A stretch of 33,301 bases of DNA from Synergistaceae bacterium (GTDB lineage: Bacteria > Synergistota > Synergistia > Synergistales > Aminobacteriaceae). Numbering within the stretch: the stretch's first letter is position 1; every line of letters begins with the position of its first letter. This document shows positions 22,999 through 30,947 of the stretch, in pieces. The stretch is taken from positions 1-33,301 of the forward strand of contig JAFSSM010000004.1 of NCBI GenBank assembly GCA_017451025.1, read 5' to 3'. Below the pieces are notes generated by a model. That model searched no databases. It was not told the origin of the DNA and saw only the letters and a list, made by a program, of their open reading frames with translations. The position numbers and the translations under genes were made by a program.

Positions 22999-23700
22999 AT
23001 GCCTGAAGTAGATATTCTGATGGCGGCTTATAATGGAGAGAAATACATAGCGGAGCAGATAGAGTCGATACTGGCTCAGACGTTCCAGGATTTCCGGCTG
23101 TTAATTCGTGATGACGGTTCTACGGATAATACTCCCGCAATCATCGAAAAGTATGCGGCTAAATATCCGGGAAAGATTGAGGTTGTTCACGATGATGTGG
23201 ATTGCCATAGTGCAGTTAAGAACTTTTTCCAGCTGCTGACATATGCGCGCGCAGATTACGTTATGTTCAGCGATCAGGATGATGTGTGGCTTCCGTATAA
23301 GGTGCAAATTTCACTGGATTATATGAAGGAAGCCGAACGCAAAAATCCGGGTGAACCTGTGCTGGTATTTACGGGACTTCATGTTGTTGACGCTAAGCTT
23401 AAGAGCATGGACAGATTTATGGCACTTGGACTTATGCGGGCACGTTATACTACTGTGGAGTTACTTCTTGCGAACTGCGTCAGCGGGTGCACTGAAATGG
23501 CAAACCGTAAGCTGTATGAAGCTCTAGGCAGTTATTCGCCGCAGATAATGATTCATGACTACTGGATGGCTTTATATGCATATGCATGCGGTGTAATCTG
23601 CAATGTACCTATGGCGTTAATTCTCTACAGGCAGCACAGCAATAACCTTATAGGTGCAGGTAAACCCATTAACGGGGGGGGGGAAGTACTTTCTGCATAG
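22999..23700 (+). CDS. Family 2 glycosyltransferase 2, frame-shifted at a poly-G tract
   Basis: A tandem duplicate of the previous glycosyltransferase: the first 110 bases or so are nearly identical, and VDILMAAYNGEKYIAEQIES, LLIRDDGSTDNTP and MFSDQDDVW repeat the GT2 sites. A run of ten G (23674-23683) near codon 226 ends the frame soon after, with GGGEVLSA and TAG, giving 233 aa. With nine or twelve G the frame would read GGGKYFLHRLFRAIKN and go on to 23977, giving about 325 aa, close to the full length of copy 1. The gene is therefore either phase-off or recently broken. AAAGGTG at about 22983-22989 is the SD. Confidence 0.85.
   Translation: MPEVDILMAAYNGEKYIAEQIESILAQTFQDFRLLIRDDGSTDNTPAIIEKYAAKYPGKIEVVHDDVDCHSAVKNFFQLLTYARADYVMFSDQDDVWLPYKVQISLDYMKEAERKNPGEPVLVFTGLHVVDAKLKSMDRFMALGLMRARYTTVELLLANCVSGCTEMANRKLYEALGSYSPQIMIHDYWMALYAYACGVICNVPMALILYRQHSNNLIGAGKPINGGGEVLSA
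23674..23683 (+). repeat. G10 homopolymer tract in glycosyltransferase 2
   Basis: Ten consecutive G residues placed about 100 codons earlier in the protein than the G19 tract of copy 1. Nine or twelve would restore the full frame. Confidence 0.92.
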
Positions 23701-23977
23701 GCTGTTCAGAGCAATAAAAAACCTTTTCGGTCTAAATCCTATCCGCAAATTTTCTGAGTCAAAGCAGAAATTCTACAAGGCGAGTTCTCCCTACATCTTT
23801 TTCCGTTCGAGATATTACGACGCTATAAAACCTGACAAGTTGCATGAAATTGATATGTTCCTTCAGCTGTGGGGAAACACCAGGATTGCAAGAATCACTA
23901 CATTCTTCAAGATAGGCTATCCATATGCTTATAGATTTATAGATAGAGCGATAATCTTCATCAAGATGCTGCTATAA
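23684..23977 (+). other. C-terminal part of glycosyltransferase 2 in the alternative frame
   Basis: This stretch continues the glycosyltransferase in the frame one base away: KYFLHRLFRAIKNLFGLNPI, then FFRSRYYDAIKPDKLHEIDM, which aligns with FRARYSHNMSRDKRNELDNV in copy 1, and ends in a hydrophobic basic tail. It is not an independent gene: no start with SD fits. It is translated only if the G tract has a multiple of three. Confidence 0.8.
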
Positions 23978-23992
23978 CAGACATAAATAAAA

Positions 23993-24029
23993 TCCCCTGC
24001 CTAGCTCAGACAGGGGATTAACTTTTTAC
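23993..24029. terminator. Bidirectional terminator between glycosyltransferase 2 and gatB
   Basis: AATCCCCTG (23993-24001) pairs perfectly with CAGGGGATT (24013-24021), followed by AACTTTTT; A-rich bases precede it for the minus strand. The hairpin resembles the one at 2089. Confidence 0.8.
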
Positions 24030-25486
24030 TTCACCGCTTCAGCCACAGCCTCCGCAACCTCCTGCGGCTTCGCCTGACCCTTAGTCTCCTTCATCACAAG
24101 TCCCTGCAAGAACTTCAACTTCTTTCCCTTCTTGTCCTTGCCTGAACGAATCTCCTCCAAGACATCAGGATTCTCCGAAATTACCCTCGCAATTATCTCG
24201 TTCAGAGCACTTCCGGCTACTCCGCCTTCCGTTATCCCCAGAGCACTTATAGCTTCGTCAAGACTGGAATTATTCGCCGCCATATGGTCAAATACTTCCT
24301 TGCCCTGTGTCGTCGACAGCTTCCCATCGTCTACTCGCTTCACCACTTCCGCAAGAACTTCCGGCCTCATCGCGAAATCCTGAATCTTCTGTCCCCTCTC
24401 GTTCAGCACCCTCAAGACCTCAGTCCTCACCCAGTGCGCCGCCCTCACAGGATTCGCCCCTGCCTTCACGCAGGCCTCGAAGTAGTCCGCAAGGTTCTTG
24501 TCGTCCGTGAGGACATCCGCAACTTCCTGCGGGACTCCCCACTCGTTCACGTACCTGTTCGCGCGGACATCGGGCATCTCCGGCATTCTGGCGGCCACAC
24601 GGTCAATCCACTCCTGCGAAATGAACAGCGGAGGCAGATCCGGCTCAACTATGAATTTCCTGTAGAACTCCTTCACGCGTGAGGCACTCGTTACTCCCTT
24701 CGCGTCGTTCCAGTGCCGGGTCTCCTGCATAACTTCTCCGCCCTGAAGCATTATCTTCTTCTGACGCTTGATCTCGTACTCGATTGCGCGCTCCAAAGCC
24801 TTGAACGAGTTCATGTTCTTGACCTCTACCTTATGTCCCCAGCGGCCATCTGAACATTTCATAGAGACGTTTGCGTCAAAACGCATCATTCCCTTTTCCA
24901 GCTCAACGTCAGACGCTCCCGAATAGATTACCCTTCTCCTGAGAGTCATAACATATTCGACAGCCTCAGCCGCAGATGCTACGTCGGGTTCAGAGACTAT
25001 CTCCGCAAGAGGAGTACCCGAGCGGTTATAGTCCACGTATGACGTATCTGCTCCCTCAAGCCTTCCGTCCGACGCACTGTGATGCAGACTACCTACGTCC
25101 TCCTCAAGGTGAAGGTGATGGACGCGAATTTTCTTCAGTTTGCCTTCTGCGTCGTGCACCTCAATGTAGCCTGATGTTGTGATGGGCAGATCACACTGGC
25201 TTATCTGGTGTCCCTTCGGCAAATCCGGGTAAAAATATGACTTCCTGAAGAACAACGACTTCGGGCGAATCCCGCAGTTCAGCGCAAAACCCGCAAGCAT
25301 TCCCTGCTCAACTACCCTGTGATTCAGGTGCGGCAGAGTACCTGGAAGCCCCATGCACACCGGGCAAATATTCGTGTTGGGGGCCGCGTCGGTGTTGGTC
25401 GAGCACGAACAGAACAGCTTGGAGTCGCTCTTCAGACGAATGTGTATCTCAATCCCGATTACGGGTGTAAATGTCAGTTCTGGCAT
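24026..25486 (-). CDS. gatB: Asp-tRNA(Asn)/Glu-tRNA(Gln) amidotransferase subunit B
   Basis: GatB is the kinase and tRNA-binding subunit of GatCAB, which converts Glu-tRNA(Gln) or Asp-tRNA(Asn) to the amide form. The 486 aa product opens LTFTPVIGIEIHIRLKSDSK, has CSCSTNTDAAPNTNICPVCMGLPG (zinc cysteines), then FFRKSYFYPDLPKGHQISQ, DYNRSGTPLAEIVSEPD and the C-terminal YqeY/helical tail domain with TKGQAKPQEV. Length is normal. SD GGAGGA lies within the last codons of gatA, two bases before the ATG spacing, so translation is coupled. The set implies that Gln and/or Asn tRNA is charged indirectly. Confidence 0.97.
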   Translation of the reverse strand: MPELTFTPVIGIEIHIRLKSDSKLFCSCSTNTDAAPNTNICPVCMGLPGTLPHLNHRVVEQGMLAGFALNCGIRPKSLFFRKSYFYPDLPKGHQISQCDLPITTSGYIEVHDAEGKLKKIRVHHLHLEEDVGSLHHSASDGRLEGADTSYVDYNRSGTPLAEIVSEPDVASAAEAVEYVMTLRRRVIYSGASDVELEKGMMRFDANVSMKCSDGRWGHKVEVKNMNSFKALERAIEYEIKRQKKIMLQGGEVMQETRHWNDAKGVTSASRVKEFYRKFIVEPDLPPLFISQEWIDRVAARMPEMPDVRANRYVNEWGVPQEVADVLTDDKNLADYFEACVKAGANPVRAAHWVRTEVLRVLNERGQKIQDFAMRPEVLAEVVKRVDDGKLSTTQGKEVFDHMAANNSSLDEAISALGITEGGVAGSALNEIIARVISENPDVLEEIRSGKDKKGKKLKFLQGLVMKETKGQAKPQEVAEAVAEAVK

Positions 25487-25488
25487 GG

Positions 25489-26916
25489 TTACTTTCCTCC
25501 GTTCGCAATTTTCGGCGAGCCTAAGTGCCGCTCAAGGATTACACCCGTGTCAAGAAGTGCAGGGTCGCTCCATCTCGGGCCGATTAGCTGAAGACCAACA
25601 GGCAGATTCCCCGCATATCCGGCGAAGAATGACAGTCCGGGAAGTCCGGCCAAGTTCACAGGCAGGGTGTACAGGTCTGCTTCGTAGCCTTTAAGTTCGT
25701 CCTCGTCGTTCTCGCCGATCTTCCAGGGCATTGACGGGCTTGCAGGCTGAAGTATGAAGTCGCATTCACCGAACGCCCGCGTGAACTCCTGCGCAATCAG
25801 CGTACGTACCTTCGTCGCCGCAACGTAATACTCCTCGCATCTCGTCGGCTCAGTCAGGCATGTACCGGCAATGATTCTCGACTTCACTTCCGGGCCGAAA
25901 CCGTAGGACCTCACGCGCTCGAACATTTCCTTGATGCCCGCCGCGTCCTTCACCGTATAGCCCAGCCTCACGCCGTCGTAACGCTCAAGGTTCGTGTGTG
26001 CCTCGCTCATTGCCAGAGCGTAGTAGCACGCAACCGCGTACCTCGCAACGACAGGCAGAGATACTTCTACAATTTCTGCTCCCTCTTCCTCAAGAACTTT
26101 GCGCGTCTTGGCCATTGCCTCAGCGATCGGAGCATCAAGCGTAAAACTCTGGAACTCTTTCACAAGCGCAACCCGTTTCCCCTTGACGCTCACGTCCTCA
26201 CGGTGGGTGAAGTCGTGGTCCTTGTCGCGGAAACTGCTCGAATCCATCGGGTCATGCCCGGAAATCACCGACATCACCAGTTGAAGGTCTTTCACTGTGC
26301 GGGCAAAAGGTCCTATCTGGTCGAGCGATGAACCGTAGGAGATAAGTCCGTAACGGCTCACCATTCCGTAGGTTGGCTTGAGGCCGTACACTCCGCAGAA
26401 GCTCGCAGGCTGACGGATTGACCCGCCGGTGTCGCTGCCAAGTGAGAACGGAACGTACCCTGCACTCACTGCGGCGGCACTTCCTCCCGAACTTCCGCCA
26501 GGTACGCGCGATAAATCATTGGGATTGCGGGTCGGGCCGAACGCAGAATTTCCGCACGTATTGCCCATCGCAAACTCGTCCATGTTGACCTTGCCCATCA
26601 GAACGGCTCCGGCTTCCTTGAGCTTGGCCCACGCGGTCGCATCATACGGCGGCCTCCACTCACCGAGTATCTTGCTTGCGGCAGTGGTGCGGAGACCTTT
26701 AGTGCAAAGGTTGTCCTTCAGAACTGTGGGGATTCCTGCGAGAAGTCCGGAAGTTTCGGCGGGAGGGGTGCTGTCCGTGCGCGTGATGAATGCGTGAATT
26801 TCAGGCTCCAGTTTGTCGATTCTGGCCTTGCAGGACGCAAACAGCTCCGAGGCTGAAAATTTCTTGTCCTTCAAGCCCTGTATCGCGTCGCTTAAATTCA
26901 GTTCATATAGTTCCAT
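25489..26916 (-). CDS. gatA: Asp-tRNA(Asn)/Glu-tRNA(Gln) amidotransferase subunit A
   Basis: GatA is the amidase that frees ammonia from glutamine for GatB. The 475 aa product carries the amidase signature GGSSGGSAAAVSAG at about residues 141-154, with GSDTGGSIRQPASFCGVYGL after it. Catalytic Lys of the Ser-cis-Ser-Lys triad is seen in VLKDNLCTKG near residue 68. Length is normal. The ATG follows the gatC stop by one base, and the SD GGAGGG lies in the last gatC codons, so gatC-gatA-gatB form one coupled operon. Confidence 0.97.
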   Translation of the reverse strand: MELYELNLSDAIQGLKDKKFSASELFASCKARIDKLEPEIHAFITRTDSTPPAETSGLLAGIPTVLKDNLCTKGLRTTAASKILGEWRPPYDATAWAKLKEAGAVLMGKVNMDEFAMGNTCGNSAFGPTRNPNDLSRVPGGSSGGSAAAVSAGYVPFSLGSDTGGSIRQPASFCGVYGLKPTYGMVSRYGLISYGSSLDQIGPFARTVKDLQLVMSVISGHDPMDSSSFRDKDHDFTHREDVSVKGKRVALVKEFQSFTLDAPIAEAMAKTRKVLEEEGAEIVEVSLPVVARYAVACYYALAMSEAHTNLERYDGVRLGYTVKDAAGIKEMFERVRSYGFGPEVKSRIIAGTCLTEPTRCEEYYVAATKVRTLIAQEFTRAFGECDFILQPASPSMPWKIGENDEDELKGYEADLYTLPVNLAGLPGLSFFAGYAGNLPVGLQLIGPRWSDPALLDTGVILERHLGSPKIANGGK

Positions 26917-26917
26917 G

Positions 26918-27211
26918 TTATTCGCCCTCCATTATTCTCGGGACTTTGAAGTATGAGCCGTCTACGTGTGCGCTCTCGTGAAGTATCGCTTCTGTGTCGG
27001 CAAAAGCTATAACCTTGTCATCACGGAGCGGGCACGCTATGGCTTCGGCAAAACTGAATGGCTCTACGTCCTTGAGGTCAAGTTCCTTGAAGCGGTCTAG
27101 CATGTCGAGAAAGTTATTGATGTAACGAGTTGCTCCGGCCAATTCCTGCTCGGTGAGCAAGAGTCGCGATTCCAGAGCAATATCGTTGACTTGTTCGCTG
27201 GTAAGTTTCAC
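26918..27211 (-). CDS. gatC: Asp-tRNA(Asn)/Glu-tRNA(Gln) amidotransferase subunit C
   Basis: GatC is the small belt subunit that holds GatA and GatB together. The 97 aa product has the usual pattern: EQVNDIALESRLLLTEQELA, INNFLDMLDRFKELDLKDVEPF and the C-terminal LRDDKV. It starts with GTG at 27211; AGGAG lies about eleven bases before. It is the first gene of gatCAB, 15 bases downstream of nagA on the same strand, so nagA transcripts may read into it. Confidence 0.94.
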   Translation of the reverse strand: MKLTSEQVNDIALESRLLLTEQELAGATRYINNFLDMLDRFKELDLKDVEPFSFAEAIACPLRDDKVIAFADTEAILHESAHVDGSYFKVPRIMEGE

Positions 27212-27226
27212 GAAATTAACTCTCCT

Positions 27227-28345
27227 TTATAGTAATGGGATTTTTTCGGTGTGTATTATATCAGTGCCATTCATTACCCACACAAGATTTAGATTTTTGT
27301 CCAGTGCCGCGAGCTTTGCAGAATTGCCCGGCTTTATGGCCGCGTCAAGTCCTATTGCCCGTGCAGGATTAATTGCCGCACACTTCACCGCAGTCTCGAG
27401 CGGAATGTTCATATCCCTAACCGCCGTCCTCATGCAGTCCATCAGGTTCGTTACGCTCCCGGCAATCGTCCCGTCCTCAAGTTCTGCCCTGTTTCCGTGC
27501 TTGATGACTTTCTGACCGCCAAGCGAATATTCTCCGTCTGGTCTCCCTGTCGCTTCCATAGAATCAGAGATAAATATTACTCTGTCGTCGCCGAACATTC
27601 GCAGAGTGTTCCTGACCACAGCAGGGTGAACATGGACTCCGTCGCAGATAATCTCAACATCAACCCCCTCACTCTCAACAGCGGCGACTATCGGGCCGGG
27701 TGCTCTGTGGTTGATGCCGTTCATCGCGTTGTAGAGGTGCGTAACGTGGGTGATTCCCCGCCGGAACGCCTCAAGTGCTGTATCGTAATCGCAGGCTGAG
27801 TGAGCGAGCGACACCGTAACTTCCTTGCTGGCCTCACCAATGAACTCCATAGCTCCGTCAACTTCTGGCGCAACGACAGCTATTTTTATCAGCCCGCCGC
27901 TCTCTGCCTGAAGCCTTCTGAACATCCCAGTACTTGGCCGGACTATGTAGTCTGGATTCTGTGCGCCCTTCTTGTTTTTAGAAATAAACGGTCCCTCGAG
28001 GTCAATTCCCGCAAATTTCCCGAAATCTCTTGCTGCTCGCATTATCCGCATAAGCTCATTTTCTGGCAGGGTCATCGTTGCGGGACACAAAGTAGTGATT
28101 CCGTTTTGGGCTTCATATTCTGTAATTGCCCTGAATGCTTCAGTGGTTGCTTCGCAGAAATCATGACCTGCACAGCCGTGAAAATGTATATCCGTCAGGC
28201 CGGGAATAACGTACAGCCCTTCAGCGTCAATTATCTGCGCATCAGAATAAACTGTGTCCGTGATTATTCCTTCAGAAATTGCTATGCTTCCTTTGTGAAA
28301 GTGATTGTCCTTACAAAAAACGTTGCCATCCTTAATGATAATCAT
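27227..28345 (-). CDS. nagA: N-acetylglucosamine-6-phosphate deacetylase
   Basis: NagA removes the acetyl group from GlcNAc-6-phosphate, the first cytoplasmic step of amino-sugar use. The 372 aa product has the amidohydrolase metal motif IPGLTDIHFHGCAGHDFCEA (two His near residue 54), GIDLEGPFISKNKKGAQNPD with the metal Glu, AHSACDY, THLYNAMNGINHRAPG and FISDSMEATG with the catalytic Asp. Length is typical. GGGAGGA sits just before the ATG. It follows the GlcNAc-type PTS gene on the same strand, separated by a hairpin, so substrate import and deacetylation are encoded together. NagB is not in the window. Confidence 0.95.
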   Translation of the reverse strand: MIIIKDGNVFCKDNHFHKGSIAISEGIITDTVYSDAQIIDAEGLYVIPGLTDIHFHGCAGHDFCEATTEAFRAITEYEAQNGITTLCPATMTLPENELMRIMRAARDFGKFAGIDLEGPFISKNKKGAQNPDYIVRPSTGMFRRLQAESGGLIKIAVVAPEVDGAMEFIGEASKEVTVSLAHSACDYDTALEAFRRGITHVTHLYNAMNGINHRAPGPIVAAVESEGVDVEIICDGVHVHPAVVRNTLRMFGDDRVIFISDSMEATGRPDGEYSLGGQKVIKHGNRAELEDGTIAGSVTNLMDCMRTAVRDMNIPLETAVKCAAINPARAIGLDAAIKPGNSAKLAALDKNLNLVWVMNGTDIIHTEKIPLL

Positions 28346-28368
28346 AGCTGTCCTCCCATAAAGAAATA

Positions 28369-28400
28369 GCCCGGCTCAAGCATTCTCACTCAAGCCGGGC
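28369..28400 (-). terminator. Intercistronic hairpin between the PTS gene and nagA
   Basis: GCCCGGCT (28369-28376) pairs with AGCCGGGC (28393-28400). On the minus strand it is followed by TATTTCTTT, a weak U-tract, and then by the nagA SD. It may stop part of the transcripts or stabilise the upstream mRNA. Confidence 0.5.
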
Positions 28401-28418
28401 ATCCTGAATATTTTTCTA

Positions 28419-29873
28419 TTACTGTTCAGCGTCAATTAGTCTCTTGATCTCGTCGAACACAAACTGAACTTTTGTCCCTACAACTATTTGCACATCATGT
28501 TCCGAAGGTTTGAATACGCCAGGAACTCCTGCAGATTTTATCCTGGCTTCATCCAAAAGCACAGCGTCATCAATCGTAGCTCTGATTCTCGTGGCGCAAT
28601 AACTGAAGTCCTTTAGATTGCCAGAACCGCCAAGTCCTGAGAGAATCATCTTCGCCATCTCCGTAAAGTTGTTGTTCTTGAGAACTGTTGAGACCGAAGC
28701 ATGATGCACCGTTTCTTCACGTCCTGGAGTCTTCAGGTCAAATTTTTTGATTGCCCAGCTGAACGCAACGTAATACACAACCGCGAAAACAAGTCCTATG
28801 GGAATAATCATCCAGGGATTTACGGCCATAGGGGCCTTGAAGCTCAGTATCCAGTCAACCATACCTGCACTGAAGTTGAAGCCGCACCTGACCGGCAGAT
28901 AAGCGCAGACCATTGCGGAAATTCCAGTAAGAGCGGCGTGAAGCAGATAGAGTCCCGGCGCAAGGAACATGAACGAAAACTCGATAGGCTCAGTTATTCC
29001 GGTGAAGAACGACGCAATTGCTCCGGCCATGAGAAGGCTTGCCGCGCTCTTCTTACGCTCGGGGTTAGCGGCCCTGTACATAGCGAAAGCTCCGGCCACA
29101 AGTCCGAACATCATAACAGGGAAGAAACCAGTCATGTACATTCCGGTTACGCCTTTAATAGCACCTTCTCCGCCTGACCAGAACAGCCCGAGATCATTTA
29201 TGTTAGCAGTGTCGAACCAGAACACGGCGTTCAATGCATGATGAAGTCCCAGCGGGATAAGTGCTCTGTTGAGCATTGCGTAAATTCCTGCACCTATCGG
29301 GCCAAGTCCTACGATGGACACGCCGAAATTGACTAGAGCAGAGTACAGGACAGGCCAGACATAATATAGAATTATGGCTACCACTGCGGAAACAAAGGCT
29401 GTAACTATAGCTACGCATCGCCTGCCCGCGAAGAAAGCCAGCCAGTCGGGAGGCATAGCATCCTTAAACTTGTTGTAGCATCCTGAGCCAATAAGCCCTG
29501 CGAGTATTCCGATAAACGCATTCTCGATTCTTCCGAATGCCGCCGGAACTTGAGACACATCAACCTGTGCATACATAGCTACTGCACCTGGAGAGAGCAG
29601 GTTAGTAATCATGAGCCAGGAGACCAGACCTGCGAGGGCAGGTGTGCCGTCCTGATCGGAGGACATTCCGATTGCGACACCTATAGCGAAGAGAAGGGGT
29701 ACCTTGTCAATGATTGCTAATGCTGCTTTGATGCAGAAAGCTGCGGCGAGACTGTTTGAGCCCCAGCCTGCCGGGTCGATCCAGTAGCCAATTCCGAAAA
29801 GTATTCCTGCGGCTGGCAGACAGGCTACGGGGAGCATTAGAGACCTGCCGATTTTCTGAAGGTATTTCATCAT
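28419..29873 (-). CDS. nagE: PTS N-acetylglucosamine-type permease, fused IIC-IIB
   Basis: This phosphotransferase permease imports and phosphorylates an amino sugar, most likely GlcNAc. The 484 aa product has an N-terminal IIC domain (about residues 1-380; LMLPVACLPAAGILFGIGYW, ALIPLGLHHALNAVFWFDT, FFTGITEPIEFSFMFLAPGL) and a C-terminal IIB domain with the phospho-cysteine in DFSYCATRIRATIDD near residue 429. There is no IIA domain, so a separate IIA protein must exist elsewhere. Start: first of two ATGs at 29873; AAGGAGGAA lies rather far upstream (about 15 bases). Pairing with nagA supports GlcNAc; the symbol is by analogy. Confidence 0.88.
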   Translation of the reverse strand: MMKYLQKIGRSLMLPVACLPAAGILFGIGYWIDPAGWGSNSLAAAFCIKAALAIIDKVPLLFAIGVAIGMSSDQDGTPALAGLVSWLMITNLLSPGAVAMYAQVDVSQVPAAFGRIENAFIGILAGLIGSGCYNKFKDAMPPDWLAFFAGRRCVAIVTAFVSAVVAIILYYVWPVLYSALVNFGVSIVGLGPIGAGIYAMLNRALIPLGLHHALNAVFWFDTANINDLGLFWSGGEGAIKGVTGMYMTGFFPVMMFGLVAGAFAMYRAANPERKKSAASLLMAGAIASFFTGITEPIEFSFMFLAPGLYLLHAALTGISAMVCAYLPVRCGFNFSAGMVDWILSFKAPMAVNPWMIIPIGLVFAVVYYVAFSWAIKKFDLKTPGREETVHHASVSTVLKNNNFTEMAKMILSGLGGSGNLKDFSYCATRIRATIDDAVLLDEARIKSAGVPGVFKPSEHDVQIVVGTKVQFVFDEIKRLIDAEQ

Positions 29874-29921
29874 GATGGAAAAAGACTTCCTCCTTGTAGA
29901 GATTGTGATATGGATTTAGTC

Positions 29922-29927
29922 ATTATA
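29922..29927 (-). promoter_or_regulatory. Candidate -10 box of the nagE-nagA genes
   Basis: TATAAT on the minus strand, about 50 bases before the nagE start. No convincing -35 is visible at 16-18 bases. Confidence 0.35.
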
Positions 29928-29966
29928 TAACAAATTATGCTGGTATGAGTGATATGGTGAATGGTG

Positions 29967-30000
29967 TATAATAAATCCGTCCCGGGAAGCTAAGGACGGA
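29967..30000. promoter_or_regulatory. TATAAT box plus terminal hairpin of repeat A
   Basis: TCCGTCC (29976-29982) pairs with GGACGGA (29994-30000). Read on the minus strand it is followed by TTTATTATA, as a terminator for the peptide mRNA. Read on the plus strand, TATAAT (29967-29972) just ahead could start an antisense RNA. Equivalents: 30312-30345 and 30654-30687. The sequence alone does not decide between these roles. Confidence 0.5.
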
Positions 30001-30067
30001 CAAATAGGCTCACGTTGAAGCGGGGAGTGGGTATCCCTACCTCAGACATAAGCCTTTCGGTAAAGGA

Positions 30068-30154
30068 TTAACGCGATTTCAATTCACGGATTAGTTCCGT
30101 AATGGCTCTGATGAAGTCTGTAGCGGCTTCTAAGAGCTTTATTATTGTCCTCAC
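30068..30154 (-). CDS. Small amphipathic peptide A (28 aa), toxin-like
   Basis: Starts with GTG at 30154, five bases after a full SD (AGGAGGTG, 30160-30167). The peptide begins MRTIIKLLEA and ends TELIRELKSR. Hydrophobic residues recur every three to four positions (I4, I5, L7, L8, F14, I15, I18, L21, I22, L25) with Lys/Arg and Glu/Asp between them, an amphipathic helix that could lie on or insert in a membrane. It resembles phenol-soluble modulins and some type I toxins in length and pattern only. Too short for normal gene callers. Reality is supported by conservation of frame, SD, start and stop in copies B and C. Confidence 0.72.
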   Translation of the reverse strand: MRTIIKLLEAATDFIRAITELIRELKSR

Positions 30155-30250
30155 GCTATCACCTCCTTTCACCCAAGATAGGCTACTCGGGGGTGTCTCC
30201 TAGCAAGCCTCGCACCCGCAAAACTTCACAGGCACGGCTTCCCATTCACA

Positions 30251-30259
30251 ATTCTATCA
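30251..30259 (-). promoter_or_regulatory. Extended -10 promoter of peptide A
   Basis: TGATAGAAT on the minus strand (TGnTATAAT type, one mismatch). The same box occurs at 30593-30601 and 30939-30947 for copies B and C. Start near 30244 leaves a leader of about 90 bases before the GTG. Confidence 0.45.
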
Positions 30260-30412
30260 CAACTATTTTGCACTGAATGTTTTTCCTGAAGAGTAGTACT
30301 CATGAATAGTGTATAATAAATCCGTCCCGGGAAGCTGAGGACGGACAAAATAGGCTCACCTGAAGCGGGGAATAGGCATCCCTACCTCAGAATGAACCCT
30401 GATGATAGGAAA

Positions 30413-30496
30413 TTACGCTTTGAAGATACGGATTAGCTCCGTAATTGCTCGGGCAACGTCAGTAATGGCTTTGACGAGCTTTATTATTCTCTCCAC
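30413..30496 (-). CDS. Small amphipathic peptide B (27 aa), toxin-like
   Basis: Starts with GTG at 30496 behind the same AGGAGGTGATAGC leader. It begins MERIIKLVKA and ends TELIRIFKA. Shared with copies A and C are IIK at positions 4-6, Leu 7, Ala 10, Arg 16, Ala 17, Ile 18, Glu 20, Ile 22, Arg 23 and Lys 26. Differences are mostly conservative (Leu/Val/Ile, Asp/Glu), as expected if the helix is under selection. Net charge is positive. Function unknown; a membrane-active toxin or signalling peptide is the leading idea. Confidence 0.72.
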   Translation of the reverse strand: MERIIKLVKAITDVARAITELIRIFKA

Positions 30497-30592
30497 GCTA
30501 TCACCTCCTTTCACCCAAGACAGGCTACTCGGGGGTGTCCCCTAGCAAGCCTCGCACCCGCAAAACTTCACAGGCACGGCTTCCCGTTCACA

Positions 30593-30601
30593 ATTCTATC
30601 A
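30593..30601 (-). promoter_or_regulatory. Extended -10 promoter of peptide B
   Basis: TGATAGAAT on the minus strand, in the same place relative to the peptide gene as in copy A. Confidence 0.45.
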
Positions 30602-30755
30602 CAACTATTTTGCACTGAATGTTTTTACTGGAGAGTAGTATTCATGAATGGTGTATAATAAATCCGTCCCGGGAAGCTGAGGACGGACAAAATAGGCTCA
30701 CATTGAAGCAGGGACTCCTAATCCCTACCTCAGACATAAGCCTTACTATAGTAGA

Positions 30756-30842
30756 TTAGCGCATTTTGAAGAGCCGGATTATCTCGGCTATTGCTCGTAG
30801 AAGCTCTGTGAGGGCTTTTATGAGCTTTATTATTCTCTCCAC
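30756..30842 (-). CDS. Small amphipathic peptide C (28 aa), toxin-like
   Basis: Starts with GTG at 30842 behind the same SD. It begins MERIIKLIKA and ends AEIIRLFKMR. It is the most hydrophobic of the three and has only one Thr, which replaces the polar positions less often than copy A. As in the other copies the stop TAA is followed by a small hairpin, a GGGA/TCCC hairpin and the TCCGTCC/GGACGGA terminal hairpin. Its promoter-like box lies next to the flagellin promoter region, on the opposite strand. Confidence 0.72.
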   Translation of the reverse strand: MERIIKLIKALTELLRAIAEIIRLFKMR

Positions 30843-30938
30843 GCTATCACCTCCTTTCACCCAAGATAGGCTACTCGGGGGTGTCCCCTAGCAAGCCTCG
30901 CACCCGCAAAACTTCACAGGCACGGCTTCCCGTTCACA

Positions 30939-30947
30939 ATTCTATCA
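30939..30947 (-). promoter_or_regulatory. Extended -10 promoter of peptide C
   Basis: TGATAGAAT on the minus strand. Sequence upstream of this box is no longer repeat-derived, so only the extended -10 is shared with copies A and B. Confidence 0.45.

Noticed and set aside
24284-24682. 132 aa plus-strand frame opposite gatB
   Set aside because: Antisense to a highly conserved gene, with no SD and no motif.
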